Positions 8,867-19,332 of a DNA stretch of 64,000 bases are shown piece after piece; the first letter of the stretch is position 1; every line of letters starts with the position of its first letter. Both the position numbers and the translations under genes were made by a program. The stretch is from Synechococcus sp. BL107. Lineage in GTDB: Bacteria > Cyanobacteriota > Cyanobacteriia > PCC-6307 > Cyanobiaceae. The notes beneath the pieces were generated by a model. The model searched no databases and was not told the origin of the DNA. It saw nothing but the letters and a program-made list of their open reading frames with translations. The stretch is taken from NCBI RefSeq assembly GCF_000153805.1, contig NZ_DS022298.1:1802827-1866826 (forward strand), given 5' to 3'.

Positions 8867-9844
8867 TCAGCTGTTCCGGAACTGAAGCGCACCGCTCACT
8901 TCAAGCTTCACCCCCGGGCCGACCTCCAACATGTCTTCCTCTAACTCCTGCAGTCTCAGAGGAGTCAACCATTCAAGCTCCCGTAGTAAGTACAGGGCGA
9001 CTGCCTGTTTGGCACGTCTGGAGCCATCTTCCACTTTGATGGCGACCCCCAAACCTTCCCCGATCCGACTGAGGCATTGAATCCCTTCAGCACCCCCCTT
9101 GCTCAACACTTGACCATGGCTGCGACGCATCAATTCCGTATCAAAACGGCCCTCCCCTGCCACAAGATCAGGGTGAGCCAGCATGGCCCTGCTGATCTGT
9201 TCCAATTCGGCGTGTCGGGATGCCCCCAGATGGGCATAGAGCAGGGCCATTTGCGCGAGTTGCAAGCGCAGCGTCGGCGCTCCGCAGTCGTCGCGAGCGG
9301 CTACAAGCTCATCCGCCGGTAATCCCAACAGCTCGGCCACCCGACGGTTGACCTCCACCTGAACCGGATGGTCGCCCTGCAGATAGTCATCCAAAGGCCA
9401 GGCCATCTTCCGGCTCGTCGCCAGAAATGCAGCGTGCTTCCCCGAACAGTTGTGCTGCAGCGGGCTATCTCCATGGAGAGGAACAGGACACTGCAACTGA
9501 CTAGGGTCCAGTTCCGCTTTCCAGAGCAGCTTGAACGCCTCACGCGCATGGGGATTGGTGCCCGCGTGGGATGCACAACTAATCGCAATCCCCCGCTCAC
9601 CAACATCCATCTGATCGGCTGCCCCGCTGCTCAAAAACGGCAGCGCTTGAAATGGCTTGAGTGCGGAGCGAATAAAGGTTTCAAAGCCCGCGTCTCCAGC
9701 CGACAGGAGCACACGTCCCTGACCATCGCAAACAACGGCATGAACCCGATGGACTGACTCACTGATCGTTCCCCGACGAAGGGTGACCTGAAGTGGGGCC
9801 TGTCCGGACCGCGCAGCAGAGCTGAAACCCGATGAGAGGGTCAT
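8867..9844 (-). CDS. L-asparaginase II (thermolabile, AnsA-like family)
   Basis: A 325-residue enzyme of the rhizobial-type asparaginase II family (COG4448), which hydrolyses L-asparagine to aspartate and ammonia. It is unrelated to the classical E. coli asparaginases. Family landmarks are FIRSALKPFQALP near residue 60 (Ser and Lys are proposed active-site residues), CASHAGTNPHA near 91 and NCSGKHAAFLA near 132, and the C-terminal DGSRRAKQAV. No signal peptide, so cytoplasmic. It stands alone, downstream of CGLD27 on the same strand with a 23-base gap. In this setting it would be a nitrogen-salvage enzyme. Confidence 0.85.
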   Translation of the reverse strand: MTLSSGFSSAARSGQAPLQVTLRRGTISESVHRVHAVVCDGQGRVLLSAGDAGFETFIRSALKPFQALPFLSSGAADQMDVGERGIAISCASHAGTNPHAREAFKLLWKAELDPSQLQCPVPLHGDSPLQHNCSGKHAAFLATSRKMAWPLDDYLQGDHPVQVEVNRRVAELLGLPADELVAARDDCGAPTLRLQLAQMALLYAHLGASRHAELEQISRAMLAHPDLVAGEGRFDTELMRRSHGQVLSKGGAEGIQCLSRIGEGLGVAIKVEDGSRRAKQAVALYLLRELEWLTPLRLQELEEDMLEVGPGVKLEVSGALQFRNS

Positions 9845-9867
9845 CTTTAGGGGTGGTTCGGTTCAGT

Positions 9868-10362
9868 TCAAAGAGCCTGACAGAGGCTGGCACCGACCAG
9901 CATCAAGCCTGCCGCCGTTGCCATCGCACGACCCAAACGACCGAGTATCGGACGCACTTCATGGCGGGCCACTAAAAGATCCTGTTCACGCCAAGACAGG
10001 GGCTTTTCCCAAGTTTGGCCGTCGTACCAACCCGATTCTTCGTAATCCACTGATTCGCTCAGCAGACGTTTCATCACATAGGTCCAACCCAGCCACTGCC
10101 GCATCAGCAAAAACAAAGGGAGCACAAGAGCCGACACGGCGCCAGCCACAATGAGTCGCGGTGGATCCTGCTTCAATGCCCAACTTCCGCTAGCCACCAG
10201 TAAACAAACCGGAAGCACCATGATCCAGCTGATGGCCAGGCTTTTGGTCAGGAAAGGTTCGTCGCCCACCGGCCACGAGAAAAACCAAGACGTCGATAGC
10301 TGTTGAAATTCCTCGAGGGGCCGCTGCTCTGGAGGAACGGGGCAAGACACGGCCTCTGCCAT
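9868..10362 (-). CDS. CGLD27/DUF1230 family membrane protein
   Basis: A 164-residue protein. The start of the domain, CPVPPEQRPLEEFQQLSTSWFFSWP, is diagnostic for CGLD27 (DUF1230), a family shared by cyanobacteria, algae and plants and linked to photosynthetic organisms. Two or three transmembrane helices are visible (about residues 43-62, 70-88 and 143-162), with a soluble loop rich in Trp and Glu between them. The function is not settled; the plant homologue has been connected to iron deficiency and light responses. The start ATG lies 4 bases after the rsfS stop, so it is in the same operon. Confidence 0.8.
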   Translation of the reverse strand: MAEAVSCPVPPEQRPLEEFQQLSTSWFFSWPVGDEPFLTKSLAISWIMVLPVCLLVASGSWALKQDPPRLIVAGAVSALVLPLFLLMRQWLGWTYVMKRLLSESVDYEESGWYDGQTWEKPLSWREQDLLVARHEVRPILGRLGRAMATAAGLMLVGASLCQAL

Positions 10363-10366
10363 ACCG

Positions 10367-10738
10367 TCAGCTGTCCGATGTCGACGAAGCTAGGAATGCA
10401 CGACTTTCGCCGTGACTCCAAAACGCCTCGAGGTCGTAGTAGCGCCTCTGCTCTGGCATCAACACATGAACGATGAGTTCGCCGTAGTCCAGTAGGGCCC
10501 AACACCCTTCATTTAGGCCTTCCTTGCGGAGAGGCAAGCGTGCTGCATCGGTCTCCAAGCGGTCTTCGACGGATTGGGCGATAGCTCGCACCTGAACGTC
10601 TGATTGACCACCCGCAATCACCATCCAGTCAGCCAAGCTCGACACTTCATCCACCCGGATTAAACGGATATCGACAGCTTTCCGGTCGTCGCATGCATCG
10701 GCTGCGAGTTCTGCCAACTGCTCACTATCCATAAACAT
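10367..10738 (-). CDS. rsfS: Ribosome silencing factor RsfS
   Basis: A 123-residue protein of the RsfS/Iojap family, which binds ribosomal protein L14 and blocks subunit joining when cells are starved. The conserved stretch runs DDRKAVDIRLIRV, then SSLADWMVIAGGQSDVQVRAIAQ, and WALLDYGELIVHVL toward the end. ATG at 10738 (MFMDSEQ) or 10732 both fit and both lie inside the 3' end of the upstream DUF3318 gene, so translation is coupled. In cyanobacteria this gene often sits beside the CGLD27 gene, as here. Confidence 0.9.
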   Translation of the reverse strand: MFMDSEQLAELAADACDDRKAVDIRLIRVDEVSSLADWMVIAGGQSDVQVRAIAQSVEDRLETDAARLPLRKEGLNEGCWALLDYGELIVHVLMPEQRRYYDLEAFWSHGESRAFLASSTSDS

Positions 10739-11360
10739 TCTCACTGGTAACTGACGTACGAGACCCCTCCTGCTGAGCCATTTCGGCTCGGGCCTTGCTG
10801 GCACTTTTACGCAGCGCTTCCAAGCGATCTTCGTAGAAGCTTCGGCGCCGCTTTTTGCGGGTTTTATCCACAAGATCTTTCAAGGCACCGCCAAGGCTGC
10901 GGTAAGCATTTGGAACGCTGTACCCGAACCGACAAGCCAGGTCGATGGCACGTTCATCAGCGGTGATCGCGTCCTGGAGGCGCTTTTCGGAATTATTTTT
11001 GAGATAGAGGCGGTAGCCGGCAAAACCGGAGAGGCCTAAAGCCATCATTAATAGAAGGCCGTCCTGCACCCAAAGCTCACCGATGGCGCCACCTAAGCCA
11101 ATCGCTAGGGCTGCCATTTCCCAACCATCCCGAGGGATTGTGTCGTTCTGAATCCGACCAACCTCGTGCCAAAACAGCAAGTTGCGATGGTCGAGGGCCA
11201 AGCCATCCCATTGGTCGAGATCCACTTGGATTTCCACCTCGTCCCGACCAATCTCTTCAAGGGTGATCAAGGGAGGATCAACGGACGCCGCCGATTCCAC
11301 GAACACCCAGTTCTGCATTTCAGGTGGCAGCAGCCCCTTGAGGCGCTGAAGCTCACTCAT
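10725..11360 (-). CDS. DUF3318 family membrane protein
   Basis: A 211-residue protein beginning MSELQRLKGLLPPE at the ATG at 11360. The N-terminal half resembles a zinc-protease-like module (NLLFWHEVGRIQ is reminiscent of HExxH but lacks the second His, so activity is doubtful). A hydrophobic pair of helices at about residues 93-128 follows, then a basic, Ala-rich tail with KTRKKRRR. DUF3318 is a cyanobacterial family without known function. First gene of the DUF3318-rsfS-CGLD27 operon and divergent from carB, with 117 bases for the two promoters. Confidence 0.7.
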   Translation of the reverse strand: MSELQRLKGLLPPEMQNWVFVESAASVDPPLITLEEIGRDEVEIQVDLDQWDGLALDHRNLLFWHEVGRIQNDTIPRDGWEMAALAIGLGGAIGELWVQDGLLLMMALGLSGFAGYRLYLKNNSEKRLQDAITADERAIDLACRFGYSVPNAYRSLGGALKDLVDKTRKKRRRSFYEDRLEALRKSASKARAEMAQQEGSRTSVTSENVYG

Positions 11361-11477
11361 TGCACTAGTGAATCCTTCATCACCACACCGTAGCGAGGCC
11401 AATGCCAAGAACAGGATTCTGGGGCGCGGTTTCTGCTGCGTGAGAGGCTGATTGCGTTTGACTGAACGCGACAGCTC

Positions 11478-14400
11478 ATGCCACGGCGGACCGATCTGCG
11501 TCGCATCCTCCTGGTGGGATCTGGTCCGATCGTGATCGGCCAAGCCTGTGAGTTTGATTACTCGGGAACCCAGGCCTGCAAAGCCCTTAGGGCAGAGGGA
11601 TTTGAAGTGGTGTTGGTGAATTCCAACCCCGCATCGATCATGACCGACCCGGGCATGGCTGATCGGACCTACATCGAACCGCTCACCCCTGAAGTGGTGG
11701 CGAAGGTTATAGAGAAAGAACGTCCTGATGCCCTCTTGCCGACGATGGGGGGGCAAACAGCGCTCAACCTCGCGGTCACCCTGGCTGAAAACGGAACATT
11801 GGATCGTTTCGGGGTGGAGCTCATCGGTGCCGACTTACAGGCGATTCAGAAGGCCGAGGATCGGCTGCTTTTTAAGCAAGCCATGGAACGAATTGGGGTG
11901 AGTGTGTGTCCATCGGGCATCGCTTCCACCCAGGAGGAAGCAGAAACCGTTGGCGCTGAGATCGGCAGCTTTCCTCGCATCATTCGACCGGCATTCACCC
12001 TTGGGGGAAGTGGTGGTGGGATTGCTTACAACCCAGAGGAATTTGCCGCCATTTGTAAAAGCGGTCTGGAAGCGAGTCCGGTCTCGCAAATTTTGATTGA
12101 GCAATCACTGCTCGGTTGGAAAGAATTTGAACTCGAGGTGATGCGTGATCTGGCGGACAACGTCGTGATCGTGTGCAGCATCGAAAACCTCGACCCGATG
12201 GGGGTGCATACCGGGGATTCGATCACTGTCGCCCCAGCGCAAACACTCACCGATCGGGAATACCAGCGACTTCGCGATCAATCCATCGCCATTATTCGTG
12301 AAATCGGCGTTGCCACGGGAGGCAGCAACATTCAGTTCGCCATCAACCCGGCCAACGGCGATGTGGTGGTGATTGAAATGAACCCGAGGGTGAGTCGATC
12401 GTCTGCGCTTGCCAGCAAAGCCACCGGTTTTCCAATCGCAAAAATTGCTGCACGCCTTGCTGTTGGATACACCCTCGACGAAATTCTCAACGACATCACA
12501 GGTCAAACACCGGCTTGCTTCGAACCCACCATCGATTACGTGGTCACGAAGATTCCTCGCTTTGCCTTTGAAAAATTCAAGGGCAGTCCGGCCGTTCTCA
12601 CGACATCGATGAAATCGGTCGGTGAAGCCATGGCCATTGGTCGCTGCTTCGAAGAGTCGTTCCAAAAAGCAATGCGATCCCTGGAAACCGGCTTTTCAGG
12701 CTGGGGAGGCGACAGGGACGAGCCAAACCTCAGCGACAGCGAAATTGATCGCCTTCTACGAACACCGTCACCGGAGCGAATCCTCACGGTGCGCACAGCA
12801 ATGGTGAGCGGCCGCAGCGATGCCGACATTCACCGGATCAGCAAGATCGACCCTTGGTTCTTGGCCAAACTCCGTCGCATCGTTGACGCGGAATCAAGAT
12901 TGATGCGCGGGCGTCAGTTGGATGAGCTCGGTGCCTCGACCCTTTTAGAACTGAAGCAACTCGGTTTTTCCGATCGTCAAATTGCCTGGTGCACGGGAAC
13001 CAACGAACTCAGCGTGCGCTCGCATCGACACAAGCTCGATGTGCGAGCCGTGTTTAAAACCGTGGATACCTGTGCAGCGGAATTTGCATCCACCACGCCG
13101 TATCACTACTCCACCTACGAACGGCCGCTTCAAAAACTTCAACCCGACGGAACTCTGATCACCCAGCCAAGTGCCACGGAAGTGAGCCGCAAGAGCGATC
13201 AACGAAAAATGATGATCCTGGGCGGCGGTCCGAATCGCATCGGTCAGGGCATTGAATTTGATTACTGCTGCTGCCATGCCTCCTTCTCAGCCCAGGAGCA
13301 AGGCATCACGACCGTGATGGTGAACAGCAACCCCGAGACGGTGTCCACCGATTACGACACAAGCGACAGCCTTTATTTCGAACCACTCACGCTTGAAGAC
13401 GTACTCAACGTGATTGAAGCCGAACGTCCGAACGGCGTTGTTGTGCAATTTGGTGGGCAAACGCCCCTAAAACTGGCTATTCCGTTGCTGCGCTGGCTTA
13501 ACAGCCCAGACGGACAAGTCACCGGAACAGAAATTTGGGGCACCTCCCCTGAATCGATCGATCGCGCTGAAGATCGTGAGCAATTTGAAGCGATCCTTCG
13601 AGACCTTTCCATTCGTCAACCGCGCAACGGTTTGGCCCGCAGTGAAGAGGAAGCACGAGCGATTGCCACCGTTGTGGGCTACCCCGTTGTGGTGAGGCCC
13701 TCCTATGTGCTCGGCGGACGAGCCATGGAAGTGGTGTTCGACGAACAAGAACTCAATCGCTACATGCGCGAAGCCGTACAGGTCGAACCGGATCATCCAG
13801 TGTTGATTGACCAATACCTCGAAAACGCCGTTGAGGTGGATGTGGATGCGTTGTCTGATCAGGACGGCAATGTCGTGATCGGAGGTTTGATGGAGCACAT
13901 CGAACCTGCGGGGATTCATTCCGGAGACTCCGCCTGCTGCCTGCCAACCGTCTCCCTTGGTGAATCCGCACTGCATACGATTCGCGAATGGAGCAAAGCG
14001 TTGGCTATTTCCCTCAAGGTGAAGGGGTTAATCAACCTCCAATTCGCTGTGCAACGCGACAGCAATGGTCAGGAAGTTGTCTTCATCATCGAAGCGAATC
14101 CCCGCGCCTCGCGCACGGTGCCTTTCGTCGCCAAAGCCACTGGAAAACCGCTGGCCCGTTTGGCCACACGGTTAATGGCGGGCGAATCCCTCGCGGATGT
14201 GGGGCTCACCGAAGAACCCCAACCTCCTCTGCAAGCGATTAAAGAAGCAGTGCTTCCCTTCCGACGCTTCCCTGGAGCCGACACGGTGCTTGGACCGGAA
14301 ATGCGATCCACCGGTGAGGTGATGGGTTCAGCCACAAGTTTTGGAATGGCCTATGCCAAAGCTGAGCTGGGGGCTGGCGAAGCGCTCCCCACCCAAGGAA

Positions 14401-14798
14401 CCGTTTTCCTATCAACCCATGACCGGGATAAATCTTCTCTCGTGCCAGTAGCCGCTCGCTTAATCGAGCTGGGATTTGAGCTGATGGCAACCGCTGGAAC
14501 AGCCCACACCCTCGAACAAGCCTCGCTAGTTGTGCAAACGGTTCTCAAAGTGCATGAAGGTCGTCCAAACATCGAAGATTTGATTCGTTCAAAGCAAGTA
14601 CAGCTCGTCATCAACACCCCAATCGGTCGCCAAGCAGCTCACGACGACAAATACTTGCGTCGTGCAGCCCTTGATTACGCCGTACCCACCGTGACGACCC
14701 TCGCTGGCGCCCGCGCCGCTGTGGAAGCGATCGCTGCCATGCAAAGCGAACCCACTCTCAGCATTTATGCCCTGCAGGACGTTCACGCGACGTGCTGA
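11478..14798 (+). CDS. carB: Carbamoyl-phosphate synthase large subunit
   Basis: A 1106-residue enzyme that makes carbamoyl phosphate from bicarbonate, glutamine-derived ammonia and two ATP, feeding arginine and pyrimidine synthesis. The two homologous ATP-grasp halves are both visible: the N-terminal [17 protein letters not shown] and its echo [17 protein letters not shown] near residue 578. Each half carries the [18 protein letters not shown]-type loop (the second reads [18 protein letters not shown]). The C-terminal 150 residues form the MGS-like allosteric domain starting near [11 protein letters not shown]. The length is slightly above the E. coli enzyme (1073). The small subunit carA is not in the window. 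Confidence 0.98.
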   Translation: MPRRTDLRRILLVGSGPIVIGQACEFDYSGTQACKALRAEGFEVVLVNSNPASIMTDPGMADRTYIEPLTPEVVAKVIEKERPDALLPTMGGQTALNLAVTLAENGTLDRFGVELIGADLQAIQKAEDRLLFKQAMERIGVSVCPSGIASTQEEAETVGAEIGSFPRIIRPAFTLGGSGGGIAYNPEEFAAICKSGLEASPVSQILIEQSLLGWKEFELEVMRDLADNVVIVCSIENLDPMGVHTGDSITVAPAQTLTDREYQRLRDQSIAIIREIGVATGGSNIQFAINPANGDVVVIEMNPRVSRSSALASKATGFPIAKIAARLAVGYTLDEILNDITGQTPACFEPTIDYVVTKIPRFAFEKFKGSPAVLTTSMKSVGEAMAIGRCFEESFQKAMRSLETGFSGWGGDRDEPNLSDSEIDRLLRTPSPERILTVRTAMVSGRSDADIHRISKIDPWFLAKLRRIVDAESRLMRGRQLDELGASTLLELKQLGFSDRQIAWCTGTNELSVRSHRHKLDVRAVFKTVDTCAAEFASTTPYHYSTYERPLQKLQPDGTLITQPSATEVSRKSDQRKMMILGGGPNRIGQGIEFDYCCCHASFSAQEQGITTVMVNSNPETVSTDYDTSDSLYFEPLTLEDVLNVIEAERPNGVVVQFGGQTPLKLAIPLLRWLNSPDGQVTGTEIWGTSPESIDRAEDREQFEAILRDLSIRQPRNGLARSEEEARAIATVVGYPVVVRPSYVLGGRAMEVVFDEQELNRYMREAVQVEPDHPVLIDQYLENAVEVDVDALSDQDGNVVIGGLMEHIEPAGIHSGDSACCLPTVSLGESALHTIREWSKALAISLKVKGLINLQFAVQRDSNGQEVVFIIEANPRASRTVPFVAKATGKPLARLATRLMAGESLADVGLTEEPQPPLQAIKEAVLPFRRFPGADTVLGPEMRSTGEVMGSATSFGMAYAKAELGAGEALPTQGTVFLSTHDRDKSSLVPVAARLIELGFELMATAGTAHTLEQASLVVQTVLKVHEGRPNIEDLIRSKQVQLVINTPIGRQAAHDDKYLRRAALDYAVPTVTTLAGARAAVEAIAAMQSEPTLSIYALQDVHATC

Positions 14799-14873
14799 GC
14801 GCATGAAGGTTGGGCAATCAGCTCGATCAAATTGAGCCGATCTCGGTAGGGTGATGAAATCAGAAATACAGAC

Positions 14874-15542
14874 GTGACAGCCAGCTCCACCTCCATTAAG
14901 CCTGGATCCGATCTACGCGACACCTTTCGGAAAGCCTACGAAAATCGCTACACCTGGACACCTGGTTTTTCTGGTTATCGGGGGCGTTGCCTCTGGACTC
15001 AAGGCGATCAAAGCGTGGCTGGCACCTTTGAAATTGGTGCCGACCTCAAGGCAAAGGTTGAGGGCATCGACAACGAAGAGGTTCTGAAAGCTGTTCATTC
15101 GCAGCTGTGGGAAGTCGCCATTCATCGCGTCCGCAGAAGCTTCGAACAAACCCATAGCGACAACACATTTACTGCTGGAGAAACAGACGCCGTCGGCACC
15201 GAAGTGATTGTGGGAGGCAAAGGAGAAGGCGACCGCTACCGAATCAAAGACGACGTTGTCACCATGGTTCATCGTCACATCCATGGAACTGTTGTCACCA
15301 TCTTCACGACCGACGTCACCCACACCGGGGATGGCTATCTAAGCCACACCTACACAAGCCAATATTCCGACCCAGCCACTGGGGCATTGCGCGGTGGGAA
15401 AAGCAGTTTCAAAGACACCTTTACCCCCCTCAACGATGGCGGTCCTTGGGTCTTGCAAGAGCGGGTAATCGAAACAAAAGCGCAAGGCGATGCGCCCGCC
15501 GGATGCCAAACCTTCCGCTTTGAAGGTCTCGAGGCCCTTTGA
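14874..15542 (+). CDS. DUF3386 family protein
   Basis: A 222-residue soluble protein with a GTG start at 14874. It matches DUF3386, a family seen in cyanobacteria and plastid-bearing eukaryotes: the opening DLRDTFRKAYENRYTW, the FSGYRGR motif and the ending DTFTPLNDGGPWVLQERV. The β-rich sequence suggests a lipocalin- or START-like barrel, but I know no proven function. The stop codon overlaps an in-frame TTG of the symporter gene that follows, so the two may be cotranscribed. Confidence 0.75.
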   Translation: MTASSTSIKPGSDLRDTFRKAYENRYTWTPGFSGYRGRCLWTQGDQSVAGTFEIGADLKAKVEGIDNEEVLKAVHSQLWEVAIHRVRRSFEQTHSDNTFTAGETDAVGTEVIVGGKGEGDRYRIKDDVVTMVHRHIHGTVVTIFTTDVTHTGDGYLSHTYTSQYSDPATGALRGGKSSFKDTFTPLNDGGPWVLQERVIETKAQGDAPAGCQTFRFEGLEAL

Positions 15543-15598
15543 TCGCATTGCCGGACATTGCCGGCCATGACACCATCCAGGCAAGATTGCTTAGCGGG

Positions 15599-16969
15599 AT
15601 GGACAACTTCAATGCGTCGTTGGAAGCCTTCAATGCACCGGTCAACAGTCTTGTTTGGGGCTGGCCAACGGTTGGGCTGATCGCCATAACCGGCATCTTT
15701 TTGATGGTCGGTCTGCGGTTCATGCCATTGCAACGACTGATTTATGGCGTGCGGATGGTTCTGCTCCCATCAAAGGATGGCAGCGAAGGAGAGATCACTC
15801 CTTTTCAAGCTTTGATGACCTCCCTATCCGCCACCATCGGAACCGGCAACATTGCGGGGGTGGCTGGAGCTATCGCCGTTGGCGGACCTGGGGCCGTGTT
15901 CTGGATGTGGATTATTGCCATCTTTGGCATTGCCACCAAATACGCCGAAGCCGTTCTGGCGGTGAAGTTTCGCGAAACAGATGGATCGGGAAACCACGTA
16001 GGCGGCCCGATGTATTACATCCGAAATGGCCTTGGTTCCCAATGGAGTTGGTTAGCAGGCCTGTTTGCTCTGTTCGGCATGCTCGCGGGCTTTGGCATCG
16101 GCAACGGTGTTCAGGCCTTCGAAGTGTCGTCAGCACTCGAGAGCGCAGGAGTTCCAAGGCTGGTCACCGGCGTTGTTCTTGGAGCCTCTGTCTTTGCAGT
16201 TGTGATCGGCGGCATTCGGCGCATCGCAATGGCCGCCTCCACGTTGGTGCCATTGATGTCTGTTCTCTACATCGGGGCATGTTTGGTGCTGCTGATCTTG
16301 AACGCCTCAGAGGTTCCCAGTGCATTTGGAACCATCTTTAGTAATGCATTCAGCGGAGAAGCTGCGGCAGGTGGTGCGTTTGGTCAAGTGGTTCTGATGG
16401 GTTTCAAGCGAGGCATCTTCTCCAATGAAGCGGGTCTTGGCAGCGCTCCGATCGCCCATGCGGCCGCTCGAACCGATGATCCAGTTCGACAGGGCACCGT
16501 TGCGATGCTCGGCACGTTTATCGACACCCTGGTGATTTGCACGATGACAGCACTGGTGATCATTACGAGCCAAGCCAATACCCTTCTCGATGAAGCTGGA
16601 AATCGTCTAAGCGGAGCTAATTTATCGATAGCTGCCTTCAATCAGGGTCTTCCAGGTAGTGGTTTGGTCGTAACGATTGGATTAATTGTGTTCGCGTTCA
16701 CAACAATTTTGGGCTGGAGTTTTTATGGAGAACGCTGTACGAGTTACTTATTCGGTGATTCTGCAATTTTGCCGTTTCGATTGTTATGGGTGGCCATGGT
16801 TGTCTTCGCCTCAGTCGCTGGCACCAGCGGAGCACTCTGGGGAGTGGCTGACACCTTGAATGGATTAATGGCATTGCCAAACTTGATCGCACTGCTTCTA
16901 CTTTCAGGAACTGTATTTAAGCTCACACGGAACTATCAGTTCACACCGCATCAATCAGAAACTGATTAA
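15599..16969 (+). CDS. Sodium:alanine/glycine symporter (AGCS family)
   Basis: About 456 residues, around ten transmembrane helices. The AGCS signature is clear: TSLSATIGTGNIAGVAGAI, then GGPGAVFWMWI, ATKYAEAVLAVKFRE and GGPMYYI, all within residues 70-150, and the SNEAGLGSAPIAHAAA motif in the second half. It takes up alanine or glycine with Na+ at the inner membrane. The ATG at 15599 starts about 18 residues before the first helix; a TTG at 15539 that overlaps the upstream stop would add 20 residues. The gene ends before a strong two-way terminator. Confidence 0.88.
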   Translation: MDNFNASLEAFNAPVNSLVWGWPTVGLIAITGIFLMVGLRFMPLQRLIYGVRMVLLPSKDGSEGEITPFQALMTSLSATIGTGNIAGVAGAIAVGGPGAVFWMWIIAIFGIATKYAEAVLAVKFRETDGSGNHVGGPMYYIRNGLGSQWSWLAGLFALFGMLAGFGIGNGVQAFEVSSALESAGVPRLVTGVVLGASVFAVVIGGIRRIAMAASTLVPLMSVLYIGACLVLLILNASEVPSAFGTIFSNAFSGEAAAGGAFGQVVLMGFKRGIFSNEAGLGSAPIAHAAARTDDPVRQGTVAMLGTFIDTLVICTMTALVIITSQANTLLDEAGNRLSGANLSIAAFNQGLPGSGLVVTIGLIVFAFTTILGWSFYGERCTSYLFGDSAILPFRLLWVAMVVFASVAGTSGALWGVADTLNGLMALPNLIALLLLSGTVFKLTRNYQFTPHQSETD

Positions 16970-16980
16970 CCGTTGGTTTT

Positions 16981-17020
16981 TCAATAAAAAAGAGGGCTTT
17001 TAGGCCCTCTTTTTTATTGA
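16981..17020. terminator. Strong bidirectional terminator
   Basis: A perfect 17-bp inverted repeat (arms 16981-16997 and 17004-17020) with loop TTTTAG. The GC-rich core GAGGGC/GCCCTC sits nearest the loop and the outer parts are A-rich/T-rich, so a T tract follows the GC stem on both strands. It serves the convergent symporter gene on the plus strand and the small DUF6447-type gene on the minus strand. Confidence 0.93.
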
Positions 17021-17040
17021 AAACATAAGCGGTTTTAGCC

Positions 17041-17268
17041 CTATCCCTCTGGCATCGGCGTGACGGACTTCAACCGTTCATTGAGCTGGGTTGCCAAACT
17101 TTGACGACCGACCGCCAACACCTTCAGGGTGTCTTCGTGCATGCGAAGTTGGGCATCAGCGACTTGCATTCCACGAACGAGTTCTTTCAACTCATCAGGG
17201 AGTGTATTGAGGTCATAGCGCTTGCCTTCAAAGGTCAAGACGGGATTGTTGGGCGCTGAGTCAGTCAT
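17041..17268 (-). CDS. DUF6447 family small protein
   Basis: A 75-residue soluble protein. The TFEGKRYDLNTLPDELKELV opening and the helical MQVADAQLRMHEDTLKVLAVGRQSL stretch match a small family that I recall as DUF6447, common in marine picocyanobacteria. The second half is likely one long amphipathic helix or a short coiled coil. No function known. It sits between the terminator and the ABC exporter, transcribed in the same direction as the exporter, about 50 bases after it. Confidence 0.6.
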   Translation of the reverse strand: MTDSAPNNPVLTFEGKRYDLNTLPDELKELVRGMQVADAQLRMHEDTLKVLAVGRQSLATQLNERLKSVTPMPEG

Positions 17269-17317
17269 CGATCACTGCCGGGATTATTCGGAACCGGCCG
17301 GTGAATTTTAGGTGTTT

Positions 17318-19063
17318 TTAGCCACTCTGCAGATCACGAATGAACTGCTTCTCACAAAGCTCTCGATAACGACCACCGCGCTGCATCAACACGTCGTGGG
17401 TTCCCACATCAACAATGGAGCCACGCTCCATTAAAACGATTTGATCAGCCTCCTGAACCGTGGCAAGACGGTGGGCAATGACCAGCACAGTTCGTCCTGC
17501 CATGGCCTGTTTTAAGCCAAGCTGAACAGCGGCCTCCGCCTCAGCGTCCAACGCGCTCGTGGCCTCATCCAACAACATCACAGCTGGGTTCCCAAGCACG
17601 GCTCTCGCGATCGCGATGCGCTGGAGCTGACCACCCGACACATTGGTTCCCCGCTCTTGAAGGCGGGTGTCGTAGCCATCCGGCAGTTGAACAATGAAGT
17701 CGTGGGCATTGGCGAGTTTGGCGGCCTGGAGAAGATCCTCTTGGCTGCAATCCCGACCAAAGCGAATCGCATCTGCGATGGTTCCCGAAAACACACTGCT
17801 GCGTTGGGGAACAAGCGCCACCTGTTGGCGTAAGTCGCGAGCACGAACCCGACTTAAATCCTTGCCATCAAACAGAAGCTGTCCTTGATCCACACAGTTG
17901 AATCGAAGCAACAATGAAAAGAGAGTTGTTTTGCCTGCGCCAGAAGGGCCCACTAAGGCCACCACCTGTCCAGCACGAATAGTGAGGTTGAGGTTTTGAA
18001 GAACGGGTTGCCCTGGGGTGTACGAAAACTGAACTTGCCTAAAAGTGAGGTCTCCACGTAATCGACCCAGCGGCAACGCCGGGATTGGATCATCAGGTTC
18101 TGAGGGTTCCTGTTCGATCTCCCGTAGACGCCTTAACGACGACTGGCCTTGCTGAAACTCGTTGTAGTTCGCGGTGACGTGGGCGATTGGATCAATCAGC
18201 AGCACCAGGCCAGTGAGGTAGGTAATCAGCCCAGTAATTTCAAGGTCGCCACTGCTGATTCTGATGGCAGCCAACACCAATACCGTGGCGAATCCCAGCA
18301 CCTCGATGATGCCCACCACGGGATGTTGCAAGGCCACAAGGCGATAGGTGTTGTAACGCGCCAATCGATGCTGATCAATCTCATCTTCAAAACGACGCTC
18401 AAGCCAAGGTTCAGCTGCAAAAGCCCGCACCAACGGCAACCCTTCGATCGCTTCGCCTAACAATCCAGCCAGTTCGCTGACTTTTTTCTGACTGCGTTCT
18501 GTGGCCGCCATCACCCTCGCCCCAAACACGCTGATCAGCCAAGCAACAAAGGGTGCGAGAAGCAGGATCGCAACGGTTAATTTCCAATCCAACAAAAGCA
18601 TGTATCCCAGCACTGCCACCAGCTGCAAAGCACTGGGAATGCTGTCGTGGAGTGTTTTATAGATCACCTCACTCACCCGGTCGGCATCCTCCGTGAGTCG
18701 ATAGGTGAGGTCGCCAGACGACATTTTTTCCAAGGCACCGAGCTGCACCCGTTGCAAGCGTTGAAATAGGTCTCGCCGAAGAGACTGGCTGACCTGCAAG
18801 GCCGGCCCTGCCAGGAGCGAATCTTGCCCAAATTGGGCGATTTTTTGAATCGCGAACACCAACAGAACCAAGCCGATCACCGGCAAAATTCGCTGCAAAT
18901 CGCCAGATCCCACATCAGGAAGAAGGCGACCCATCAAGCTCATCAGCACCAATTGGCTGCTAACGAAAACCACCATGCAGAACGCTCCCCAGGTCAGTTG
19001 ACGCAAATGGGGGCGCAACAACGGCAGCAATCGCCGAAAACCAGCTTGAGAGGGAGTCCGCAT
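17318..19063 (-). CDS. ABC exporter, fused permease and ATPase (MsbA-like)
   Basis: A 581-residue half-transporter that would act as a homodimer in the inner membrane. Six transmembrane helices fill residues 1-320. The C-terminal ATPase has Walker A GPSGAGKTT near residue 372, Q-loop ALVPQRSSVFSG, signature VSGGQLQRIAIARA (V in place of the common L), Walker B VMLLDEATSALD and the switch His in VIAHRL. MsbA-type proteins flip lipid A or other lipids or export drugs; the substrate cannot be read from the sequence. It is divergent from the S4-domain gene. Confidence 0.85.
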   Translation of the reverse strand: MRTPSQAGFRRLLPLLRPHLRQLTWGAFCMVVFVSSQLVLMSLMGRLLPDVGSGDLQRILPVIGLVLLVFAIQKIAQFGQDSLLAGPALQVSQSLRRDLFQRLQRVQLGALEKMSSGDLTYRLTEDADRVSEVIYKTLHDSIPSALQLVAVLGYMLLLDWKLTVAILLLAPFVAWLISVFGARVMAATERSQKKVSELAGLLGEAIEGLPLVRAFAAEPWLERRFEDEIDQHRLARYNTYRLVALQHPVVGIIEVLGFATVLVLAAIRISSGDLEITGLITYLTGLVLLIDPIAHVTANYNEFQQGQSSLRRLREIEQEPSEPDDPIPALPLGRLRGDLTFRQVQFSYTPGQPVLQNLNLTIRAGQVVALVGPSGAGKTTLFSLLLRFNCVDQGQLLFDGKDLSRVRARDLRQQVALVPQRSSVFSGTIADAIRFGRDCSQEDLLQAAKLANAHDFIVQLPDGYDTRLQERGTNVSGGQLQRIAIARAVLGNPAVMLLDEATSALDAEAEAAVQLGLKQAMAGRTVLVIAHRLATVQEADQIVLMERGSIVDVGTHDVLMQRGGRYRELCEKQFIRDLQSG

Positions 19064-19102
19064 GGCGGCACAGTATCAACGTCGAGCCAACGGGCCCCAC
19101 AG

Positions 19103-19282
19103 ATGAAGCTGGATCAGTTCCTGAAATGGAAAGGCTGGGTCTCCACTGGTGGAGAGGCCAAACAACGCATCCAGATGGGTGAAGTAACGGTGAATGATGC
19201 GGTTGAAACCCGTCGAGGACGTCAGCTATCCGCTGGCGATCGGGTTGTGCTTGCTGGCGAGGAGTCTGTTGTGGAGAGTTAA
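19103..19282 (+). CDS. S4-domain RNA-binding protein (YbcJ-like)
   Basis: A 59-residue protein that is little more than one S4 RNA-binding fold: [21 protein letters not shown], then [20 protein letters not shown] and the GDRV loop. YbcJ-like proteins bind RNA, perhaps in ribosome work. The frame is open far upstream (to 18824), but that part is antisense to the ABC exporter, so the ATG at 19103 is taken. Directly upstream of tpiA with about 50 bases between, probably the same transcript. Confidence 0.82.
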   Translation: MKLDQFLKWKGWVSTGGEAKQRIQMGEVTVNDAVETRRGRQLSAGDRVVLAGEESVVES

Positions 19283-19332
19283 AGCGCGTTCGGGCCGTAA
19301 GTTGGCCCCCAGATTTGAAAAGGAACCAAACC